Origin: Acidobacteriota bacterium
GTDB taxonomy: Bacteria; Acidobacteriota; Aminicenantia; Aminicenantales; Aminicenantaceae
Length of the DNA stretch: 38,698 nucleotides
Assembly: GCA_030669585.1 (NCBI GenBank)
Contig: DAOVDI010000012.1
Span: 1-38,698, forward strand
Direction: 5' to 3'
The translations under genes and the position numbers were made by a program. Below, piece after piece: positions 34,001 through 38,698 of this stretch. The notes below the pieces were generated by a model. The model had not been told where the DNA came from, ran no database searches, and saw only the letters and a program-made list of their open reading frames with translations. Each line of letters opens with the position of its first letter. Positions within the stretch are counted from its first letter, which is position 1.

Positions 34001-34693
34001 GTCTGGAGTATTAATATCACCAAAAACTTCGTGATATCAGTGAACTGGAAAATCCAAAAGATGTATGAGGATGAAAACAATTATCCAATCATCACCAAAC
34101 CGGCTGTATGGAGAAATCCGACCGTAGAAGCAGATTCTCCCCGGGTCTATTTCGGAACGGGCGGGGATGATCTGGCTCCGGATGACGGTCTGTATTCCTT
34201 CATAGCCGTGATCGACAATCCTCAAAACGAGGTAGAGTGGTTTCTCGGGGATGCCGATGATCTGAAGCTTTCGGATTCGCGGGACAAGGGAGACCTTGAG
34301 CCGGGCGAAAAGATCTGGGCAGACCCGAAGATCGCCAACTCCATTGTGTATTTTAACTCGCTTTTCGGCAGCATTGAAAGCGTGGACCCCTGTGAAAACC
34401 TGGCCGGAAAGGGGAAATTCTACGGCCGGTATGTAGATCCCATCAGCGGAAGTGCGTTCGGGGGGAGCGCCCTGGTTGCCAGCGGGGGAAGGGTTTATGA
34501 AAGCCTTGACCTGGAGATTAAAACCAGGGCAGCCGTGTCCCTGGGCGAACGAAAGACCGGAGAAGGTGGAAGCCGGAAACAGGAAGTTTACATTCAGGAG
34601 TACAACTCCACCATCCAGAAACTGGAGCAGCCGGTCAGCGCTTCGCTGCGCGTGAAATCGTGGCGGGAGATATACAAGATCATAAAGTTCTGA
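31091..34693 (+). CDS. PilY1-like pilus tip protein with N-terminal FG-GAP repeats
   Basis: A 1200-residue exported protein: signal peptide at 1-27 (SRLWIFLFVIAFAVIAARFW), then at least six FG-GAP/VCBS calcium-type repeats at about 90-440 (GDFDGDGLPDLIG, GDYNNDGLMDFFF, VDIDKDGDIDILA, GDFDGDGDIDIIG, DFNQDGRIDIFG, LDFDLDGDMDVIL). A linker region follows, then a PilY1-type beta-propeller at about 745-1190. The latter shows the family signatures IYVGANDGMLHCFDLETG, YVDATPSVTDVYID, ILVCGQGPGQG and the calcium loop DIDNDGLSDRIYVADLEGRV. Classic PilY1 has a von Willebrand A domain in front instead. Likely a calcium-dependent surface adhesin at the pilus tip. Last gene of the minor pilin operon; its last 14 bases overlap the convergent pilD. 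Confidence 0.88.
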   Translation: MRHIKRSRLWIFLFVIAFAVIAARFWAQESCVEYEGFVTENFDTVDYKDIINSSVANWPSGPITLNYLGANFQVTEPTGMGAQIYVCAPGDFDGDGLPDLIGLDIGTDYRLILIRNKFEDNNGDGEDDDGVIFQIDTDEVYDNGLTVGPASITSGDYNNDGLMDFFFMKNRMNEFGYTDFVAAMYINTGTATDPDFNRYYQSPNLDFASRFQSAGIYINWAADHLASVDIDKDGDIDILAISQDKIFLIRNPGQDNFSLQNFEISEINYDESTGFTTGRGGSSVAAGDFDGDGDIDIIGGTVNDYNYLVYYINDGTGNFTRNEITIPNPDATGTVATAAADFNQDGRIDIFGATDRWNAGNEARMWLMINNGVVGEEEPELQIEFRCLNNCDPIIPPTYDVDMSAQLDFDLDGDMDVILADANHSGDFFLVINEVASVYALAGEARSTNMAGELDPNLYAITKVTVSDLDMDVIGGSNDGLAVEFYVSNNGNDWELYQRFEENDIRNYTELPQHTFNNFGTRLYWKAVFTAGEDEMAEYEGASFETPRIAELRMEYVFVERREYSRTSVAVASFYDEDNKKKKLIVAGSFIYPGWQGQLRAYDMTDISAISGSYSSIRTITRSDLSDQSGREIVAEGVSILWDAGQLLDARSAADRTIYTAVSSGGDLARLVFSTSNLSTLAPLLQDVNNDNQGLIEFIRGDGRDWKLGDINHSNPVVVGPPDGDADLKGEGYEEFVKAWEDRPKFIYVGANDGMLHCFDLETGDEQWAFIPYNLIPKLRNMWAVDAATQERYFNRDVYVDATPSVTDVYIDVDGDGGQEWRTILVCGQGPGQGSTVAGGTTGNFYFALDITDPDDPQPLWEFTHDYMGETWSVPVFGKIQYKGNDTWAVFMGSGYDNVEGQGRQGHCFFAIRAEDGVCFWNFSITEIDTGIKWSNKKNVIRSIPASPAIVDIDNDGLSDRIYVADLEGRVWSINITKNFVISVNWKIQKMYEDENNYPIITKPAVWRNPTVEADSPRVYFGTGGDDLAPDDGLYSFIAVIDNPQNEVEWFLGDADDLKLSDSRDKGDLEPGEKIWADPKIANSIVYFNSLFGSIESVDPCENLAGKGKFYGRYVDPISGSAFGGSALVASGGRVYESLDLEIKTRAAVSLGERKTGEGGSRKQEVYIQEYNSTIQKLEQPVSASLRVKSWREIYKIIKF

Positions 34694-35450
34694 AAAGGTT
34701 GAGATACCAGTTGATGATCTGATTTCCCCAGACAAGGGAAAAAAAAGCGGCTGGCGCCAGAAAAGTCCCGAAAGGCAGTGCGAACTGCAGGTCCTCTTTC
34801 CGGGAAAAGATCAAGACAGCTCCAACAAGAGCGCCGGAAAATGAGGCAGCCATAAGTGTAAGGATCGTCAGTTTTAATCCCAGGAATGCTCCGATAAACA
34901 GCAGCATCGTTACATCCCCCATGCCCAGCCCTTCCTTTTTTCTCAGCAGTAGATATACGACGTATATAAAAAGGAGGAATACTGCTCCGGCGACCGCTCC
35001 AAAAAGCGCCTGTTTAAGGGAAAGGTCCGGGCGGAATGCGGAGTAGATCAGAGCAAGAAATATTCCAGGGAGAGTAATCTCGTCAGGAAGGATCTGGTGA
35101 TGCAGATCGATAAAGGCCAGAACGATCATGGCGCTGGTGAAGAGGCAGGAAATAAAAAAAGATATATCCAGGGGATAGCGGCTGAAAAGGACAAGAAAGG
35201 ACAGGGGGGTTAAAATTTCGACAAGGAAGTAGGAAAATGGAATGGGTGTTTTGCAGTACCGGCACTTTCCTTTCAGGATCAGATAGGACAGGATTGGGAT
35301 GTTGTCATATGGCCGGATCCGTTTCCTGCAGCCAGGGCAGGTTGAAGGCGGGAAAACCATGTTGATCTTTCTGGGCAGGCGGTATATGACTACATTCAGG
35401 AAACTGCCCCATACAAGGCCGAAAAGAACAATTAGAGTTATCGTTTCCAT
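34680..35450 (-). CDS. pilD: Prepilin peptidase / N-methyltransferase
   Basis: A 256-residue polytopic aspartic protease that cleaves prepilin leaders and methylates the new N-terminus. The N-terminal tetracysteine zinc motif is intact (Cys38, Cys41, Cys63, Cys66 in TCPGCRK and CRYCKTPIPF), which supports methyltransferase activity. Catalytic aspartates lie in FIDLHHQILPDEITL and LGMGDV. About eight membrane helices are visible. It starts inside the end of the TPR gene (13-base overlap), making it the last gene of a four-gene minus-strand operon. Its substrates are presumably the pilins encoded just upstream on the opposite strand. Confidence 0.95.
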   Translation of the reverse strand: METITLIVLFGLVWGSFLNVVIYRLPRKINMVFPPSTCPGCRKRIRPYDNIPILSYLILKGKCRYCKTPIPFSYFLVEILTPLSFLVLFSRYPLDISFFISCLFTSAMIVLAFIDLHHQILPDEITLPGIFLALIYSAFRPDLSLKQALFGAVAGAVFLLFIYVVYLLLRKKEGLGMGDVTMLLFIGAFLGLKLTILTLMAASFSGALVGAVLIFSRKEDLQFALPFGTFLAPAAFFSLVWGNQIINWYLNLFRTL

Positions 35451-36274
35451 GGGATCGTAGGAGGTTTAACCTCTCCGGTTTTTGGCTCATAAATATATTT
35501 TTTACCGTCCATATCGCTGGGAACAGCCTGTAGGTATCCATTGGGGACGAGCTGATCAATCTTAAGAGGATAGTGTCCGTATCTGTCCCTGTATTTTGCC
35601 AGCGCCTCTTTGATAGCCCTTATATCGATGGCTGCCCGGACGCGGTAAAGATGGTTTGATGCGATCTTCCGTGTGCGTTCATCCGTCGCCGTCTGATAGA
35701 TCTCAAACCAGGTTTTAAGAGCAGTTTCATAATCAAAGATTTCAAAGGCAGCATTGGCAAAAAGTCGTCTGGCCTGAGCAGGGGCGCCGTCAATATTCAT
35801 AGCCTGTTTGTAATAACGCTGTGCGGTCTTATAGTCATTTAAATTGCGTTGGGCGTAATGTCCGGCTTCAAATGGAAAAAGCCATTGATCAGGATTGTTC
35901 TCTATGCCTTTATCAAGAATTCGAAGCGCCGCACCAACATCTTCAGCCTCATATACGGCAATGACAGCTCCTATCTCATAGGGATCCAGGTAATATGGAT
36001 CCATCTCGAAAATGATGGATAAAATATGTTCCAGATGATCGTATCGGTCCTTGATCTCTGTGTCGCTGTAATATTGGATAGCCCAGAGATAGATCAGGTC
36101 AGCCGCAATAGAGGTGTATCCCAGTGTGGCATATTTCAGGTATTTAACGGATGGGATGTAAATTATGGATGAGCCTGGTACTTTTTCCCTGGAGATATTG
36201 TCCAGCCTGAGTTTTAGACCCATAAAGGTAATACAACTTACCAGCAGGAAGGTGATCAGAACATATCTTTTCAT
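35438..36274 (-). CDS. Membrane-anchored TPR protein with GspG-like C-terminal module
   Basis: From ATG 36274 (preceded by GGAGG-rich sequence, 4 bases after the permease stop) the protein has 278 residues. One N-terminal membrane helix (RYVLITFLLVSCITFMGLKL) leads to a TPR domain at about 70-200 (GAALRILDKGIENNPDQWLF, DYKTAQRYYKQAMNIDGAPA, NAAFEIFDYETALKTWFEIY). The last 60 residues resemble the globular end of a GspG-type pseudopilin (IKEALAKYRDRYGHYPLKID, LVPNGYLQAVPSDMDGKKYI) but without a pilin helix. A longer reading to 36400 overlaps the permease and is unlikely. In the operon it corresponds by position to PilG of the Myxococcus PilGHI system; that equivalence is inference. Confidence 0.65.
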   Translation of the reverse strand: MKRYVLITFLLVSCITFMGLKLRLDNISREKVPGSSIIYIPSVKYLKYATLGYTSIAADLIYLWAIQYYSDTEIKDRYDHLEHILSIIFEMDPYYLDPYEIGAVIAVYEAEDVGAALRILDKGIENNPDQWLFPFEAGHYAQRNLNDYKTAQRYYKQAMNIDGAPAQARRLFANAAFEIFDYETALKTWFEIYQTATDERTRKIASNHLYRVRAAIDIRAIKEALAKYRDRYGHYPLKIDQLVPNGYLQAVPSDMDGKKYIYEPKTGEVKPPTIPWKR

Positions 36275-36278
36275 AAGC

Positions 36279-37043
36279 CTAAATAAAGTCCCTCCTCCGG
36301 AATACAAGCATGGCCAGCACCAGGACAAAGCCTGTGTAGGCGATCCCGTAAAGAACGGAATACAGGTAAATATCCGGTGGTATAGGAAGGTTATGAACAA
36401 TCTCAGTTTTAAAATTGAAATTTTCGAGATCAGGGAGAAATGTATACAGGGCTTTGAACACAGCCCTCATATTTATGGAGGGAATTTTTTTAATCAGTGT
36501 TTCAAGTCCCCATGAGAGATGACCGATGATATAAAAAGAGAGGGAAAAGAGCGAACTCAAGATGGGCGTTGAAAAACAGGAAAAAAGAAGGGCAACAGAT
36601 GTGATCAGGCAAAGTTCCATAAACACAAAACAAATGGGAAGAAGTATCCTCCACTCGATGTGGAATGTGTGAAAAAAGAGCAAAGCTAAAAATATCACAC
36701 TCATCAAAGCAATCATGATCAGGAGAGTCAGAACCAGTCCAAAGAATTTTCCAAGAAGAAACTGAAACCTGTGAATGGGCTTGGAGAGAAGGGTATAGAT
36801 CGTTTTTTTGTCGATCTCCTTGAAGACCAGGCCTGTTCCCATAAGAATGGCCATCAGAGCGCCGAACAGAGAAATGGATGCCAGACCTACATCTTTTATG
36901 ATCTTTATCCGGTCTCCTACGGTCAGAATGGAGAGCAGCCGTGCCAGGATAATGCAGACAGCGGAAAAAAAGAGAAGGAGATACAGAACTCTGTCCCGGA
37001 TAGCTTCTTTAAAGGTATTCAGGGCGACCGTCCGGATTTTCAT
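36279..37043 (-). CDS. ABC-2 type permease, PilI-like
   Basis: A 254-residue membrane protein with six predicted helices. It begins MKIRTVALNTFKEAIRDRVL, the usual ABC-2 opening, and has VFKEIDKKTIYTLLSKPIHR in the first cytoplasmic loop, typical of the NosY/GldF-like group. It overlaps the upstream ATPase gene by 4 bases (ATGA). With that ATPase it would form an exporter. By analogy with Myxococcus PilH/PilI, where such a transporter is needed for pilus formation, it may serve the pilus machine; the substrate is unknown. Confidence 0.82.
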   Translation of the reverse strand: MKIRTVALNTFKEAIRDRVLYLLLFFSAVCIILARLLSILTVGDRIKIIKDVGLASISLFGALMAILMGTGLVFKEIDKKTIYTLLSKPIHRFQFLLGKFFGLVLTLLIMIALMSVIFLALLFFHTFHIEWRILLPICFVFMELCLITSVALLFSCFSTPILSSLFSLSFYIIGHLSWGLETLIKKIPSINMRAVFKALYTFLPDLENFNFKTEIVHNLPIPPDIYLYSVLYGIAYTGFVLVLAMLVFRRRDFI

Positions 37044-37957
37044 GTTTTTTTCACCATCCCGACGAAAATATCTTCCAGGGTCTGGGTCCTGGGGATCAGG
37101 CTGTGAATTTTTCCCCCGCTTGATTGGATGAGCTTGAAGATGCTCTCTACTCTGTCTTCATCATGGATCTTGAGTAGAGTCCGGTCTCCCTGCGTGGAAA
37201 CATTTCCTCCCAGGACTGCCAGATCATCCGGTTTAATTCCTGAGACGATGATCTCGGTGAACAGGATCTTTTCCGATATAAGTTCGGTGATCTTTCCCTG
37301 GTTGATGATTTCTCCTTCTACGAGGATCGCCACTCTGTCGCAGATCATCTCGATGTCCTGGAGGATATGAGAGGAAAGAAAAACGGTTTTCCCCTCCTCT
37401 TTGAGGCGGACGATAATGTCCCTGATCTCCTTTCTTCCTATGGGATCAAGTCCGCTCAGAGGTTCATCCAGGAGGACAATATCAGGATCATTGATGAGAG
37501 CCTGCGAAAAGCCGATTCTCTGGAGCATTCCTCTGGAAAATTTTCTCAATGGAATGTGAGCGGCTTTTTCCAAGCCTACGAGGCGAAGGAGGTTCCGGGT
37601 CTTGGTTTGCCTTTCTGTTCTTTTGATGCCGAACAACCGGGCGTAAAAATCAAGAAATTCAGAAGCGGAAAGATAGTCATAAAAATAGGGATTCTCAGGG
37701 AGAAAGCCCAGCTTTTCTTTAGCTTTCAAGGAGAGGAAGGGATAGCCGAGAACTTCAATAAAACCTTCATCCGGGAAGATCAGCCCGAGAATACATTTGA
37801 TGGTTGTGGTTTTTCCGGCGCCGTTCGGGCCGAGATAGCCGAAGATCTCTCCAGCATTGACGGAAAGAGATATTCCCTTGAGGATGGTTTTTTTCTTTGG
37901 GATAAAACCGGTTTTAAAGGATTTATGAAGTGATTCAATTTTAAGCGCCGCATTCAT
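37040..37957 (-). CDS. ABC transporter ATP-binding protein, PilH/GldA-like
   Basis: A 305-residue ATPase with Walker A GPNGAGKT (43-50), Q-loop region LGFLPENPYFYDYLSASEFL, signature FSRGMLQR in place of LSGGQ (as in the GldA/CcmA-like exporter group), Walker B IVLLDEPLSGLDP and switch His in SSHIL. A C-terminal extension of about 80 residues (VLGGNVSTQGDRTLLKI) is typical of these ABC-2 partners. First gene of the minus-strand operon ABC ATPase, permease, TPR protein, pilD. A TATAAT on the minus strand at 37972-37977 lies close upstream, but no matching -35 or good ribosome site is visible. Confidence 0.88.
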   Translation of the reverse strand: MNAALKIESLHKSFKTGFIPKKKTILKGISLSVNAGEIFGYLGPNGAGKTTTIKCILGLIFPDEGFIEVLGYPFLSLKAKEKLGFLPENPYFYDYLSASEFLDFYARLFGIKRTERQTKTRNLLRLVGLEKAAHIPLRKFSRGMLQRIGFSQALINDPDIVLLDEPLSGLDPIGRKEIRDIIVRLKEEGKTVFLSSHILQDIEMICDRVAILVEGEIINQGKITELISEKILFTEIIVSGIKPDDLAVLGGNVSTQGDRTLLKIHDEDRVESIFKLIQSSGGKIHSLIPRTQTLEDIFVGMVKKT

Positions 37958-38112
37958 AAGATGATTCTTACATTATATTATTCATATGGTCAAGAGTGGG
38001 TAAGTCAGAGACTAGTATTTAAGGGTGAGAAGATGGCCGGGAAATTCACCCCACCATTCACCCTGCGAGGTGATTGACCCTGTTGAGACCCTATGACATC
38101 ATTGGATCATCA

Positions 38113-38132
38113 TCACATCCGGAAGGATGTGA
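38113..38132. repeat. Perfect hairpin, 8-bp stem with GGAA loop
   Basis: TCACATCC at 38113-38120 pairs exactly with GGATGTGA at 38125-38132 around a GNRA-type GGAA loop. There is no T-run after it on either strand, so a simple terminator is unlikely. It could be part of an RNA or a protein-binding palindrome. Confidence 0.5.
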
Positions 38133-38171
38133 ATAGATGCCTCATCCAAGGCAGCGTCAAGGTTAGGAAAA

Positions 38172-38201
38172 GGGAGAGGGGTTAAGTAAGGTTCCTCTCC
38201 C
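38172..38201. repeat. Hairpin, 8-bp stem with 14-base loop
   Basis: GGGAGAGG at 38172-38179 pairs with CCTCTCCC at 38194-38201. It is followed by a C/T-rich stretch, not a T-run. Purine/pyrimidine strand bias is strong here. Confidence 0.4.
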
Positions 38202-38227
38202 GCCTCCTTCTCCCCCTGAATTATTCA

Positions 38228-38349
38228 TAAAATTCGACGACACCCAAATATACTTCTAATAATTTTGGCTTTTAACATAGGTTTTTCCAAACATCAGGAT
38301 TAATGCTATTTTCAATTGTCTTATTTTAATTCTATGTCGTCGTATTTTA
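38228..38349. repeat. Inverted repeat flanking an A+T-rich spacer
   Basis: TAAAATTCGACGACA at 38228-38242 and TGTCGTCGTATTTTA at 38335-38349 are reverse complements at 14 of 15 positions, with a 92-base spacer. The layout matches the arm pair at 175-270 beside copy 1, with different sequence in the TCG-core, and it runs directly into the palindromic element. Confidence 0.55.
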
Positions 38350-38450
38350 CCCTTCGGGCGGGCCGATCTGCTTTGTTGCAGCGCATTCGCAGTATATGAA
38401 TACGGCTTCATACGCTGCGCCGTGCATATCGACCCGTGAATAATCCAGGG
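38345..38450. repeat. Palindromic intergenic element, copy 2
   Basis: It shares with copy 1 the blocks TTTTACCCTTCGGGCG, GCCGATCT, TTCGCAGTATATGAATAC, GCTTCA and CGTGAATAATCCAGGG. The arm interiors differ, yet they still pair within this copy: GCAGCGCAT faces ATACGCTGC with one mismatch. The A-T pair 61/154 of copy 1 is G-C here. A repeat end like 175-202 follows at 38454-38480. Confidence 0.7.
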
Positions 38451-38491
38451 ATCCTGAATTATTCATAAAAATTTGCGATGCTATAAAGAGA

Positions 38492-38698
38492 TCAGATTTG
38501 ATAGATATTCTGATAACTGTCCCGCAAAATGTCCAAATAACTGTCTCTGTAATAACGGACAGCATCGGTAAGGAACTCCATGATATCTTGGGCTGTGATC
38601 CCGTCTTCTCCCTTCTCTGCTGCAGCCAGATCGCCTGAAAAACCATGGAGGAAAACACCTGTTCTGACGGCATCCTCTAGAGAAAGACCGGCTCCGGA
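38492..38698 (-). CDS. nnrD: 3' end of NAD(P)H-hydrate dehydratase (partial)
   Basis: The minus strand from the window edge encodes 68 residues ending at TGA 38492-38494. They begin [20 protein letters not shown] and continue [20 protein letters not shown], the C-terminal signature of ADP-dependent NAD(P)H-hydrate dehydratase (YjeF C-terminal / ribokinase-like domain, where GVxLHGxAGDxA closes the fold). It repairs hydrated NAD(P)H. In many bacteria it is fused to the epimerase NnrE; the rest lies outside the window, so that cannot be told. It is followed by a tail of about 20 residues rich in Tyr and Asp. Confidence 0.85.
   Translation of the reverse strand, partial: SGAGLSLEDAVRTGVFLHGFSGDLAAAEKGEDGITAQDIMEFLTDAVRYYRDSYLDILRDSYQNIYQI

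Larger units (their letters stand above)
37958..38491. other. Gene-free region with hairpins and a palindromic element
   Basis: These 534 bases have no credible ORF. They hold a perfect 8-bp hairpin with a GGAA loop (38113-38132), a second hairpin (38172-38201), an inverted repeat (38228-38349) and the second palindromic element (38345-38450). The 160 bases nearest the ABC operon show imperfect direct repeats of ATTCACCC near 38043-38062. Confidence 0.6.

Noticed and set aside
36275-36400. N-terminal extension of the TPR protein
   Set aside because: It overlaps the permease gene, whereas ATG 36274 has a good ribosome site 4 bases after the permease stop and leads straight into a membrane helix.
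37966-37995. Promoter of the ABC operon (minus-strand TATAAT at 37972-37977)
   Set aside because: TTGACC is only 10 bases upstream and the transcript would start about 8 bases before the ATG; too weak to list as a site.
38347-38673. 108-codon minus-strand frame across the repeat and the end of nnrD
   Set aside because: It reads nnrD in the wrong frame and continues through the palindromic element; the nnrD frame has clear family motifs.

Overview
The window is 38.7 kb of bacterial chromosome with moderate G+C content. It is densely coded, with short or overlapping gene junctions and SD-led starts. I see no phage, plasmid, IS transposase or CRISPR array. The gene set (two Tat-signal sugar-type enzymes, a DUF1015 protein, a PilMNOPQ-type pilus set with a cohesin-tailed secretin, a PilY1 protein, and an ABC exporter operon ending in pilD) would fit an uncultured Acidobacteriota/Aminicenantota or a Desulfobacterota-like lineage. 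That placement is a guess from gene style, not a measurement.

Layout. 1-1035: intergenic repeats, a 26-codon remnant of a ferredoxin-type gene, and a Nudix CoA pyrophosphatase. 1139-3434: a Tat-exported TIM-barrel isomerase-like protein and a Tat-exported Gfo/Idh/MocA oxidoreductase. 3479-7930: carA and carB. 7980-9221: DUF1015. 9222-9948: a 0.7 kb repeat mosaic, then an Lrp/AsnC regulator. 10432-14654 (minus): a membrane sensor kinase and a sigma-54 response regulator, followed by a small exported protein. 15116-22627 (plus): a pilus assembly operon in the order PilC, PilB/GspE, PilM-like, PilN, PilO, PilP-like, secretin. Next come a CAU tRNA, a hairpin repeat and tilS. 24346-28088 (minus): a GT-C type membrane protein overlapping asnB. 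28334-34693 (plus): minor pilin operon (GspH, PilV, PilW and PilX-like) ending in a PilY1-like adhesin. 34680-37957 (minus): ABC ATPase, permease, TPR protein and prepilin peptidase. The window ends in the 3' end of an NAD(P)H-hydrate dehydratase gene.

How the genes work together. About half the window builds a type IV pilus or pilus-like secretion machine: motor and platform (PilB, PilC), inner-membrane alignment complex (PilM to PilP), outer-membrane secretin, minor pilins with a tip adhesin, prepilin peptidase, and an ABC transporter resembling Myxococcus PilG/H/I. A PilS/PilR-like two-component system lies beside it. No major pilin and no retraction ATPase are present. The other clear pathway is carbamoyl phosphate synthesis.

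Most notable observation: the last 97 residues of CarB (1019-1115) read as the nucleotide-binding domain of PyrI, the regulatory chain of aspartate carbamoyltransferase. They are fused in frame behind a shortened MGS-like domain, and a good ribosome binding site lies in front of Met1019. This suggests carbamoyl phosphate synthetase regulated by CTP/ATP through a borrowed PyrI module, possibly with a second free-standing product. I do not recall this fusion being described.

Second, the intergenic regions carry several interrelated repeat families: a hairpin-forming element with a compensatory base change between copies, and 10-bp tandem arrays arranged as inverted pairs.
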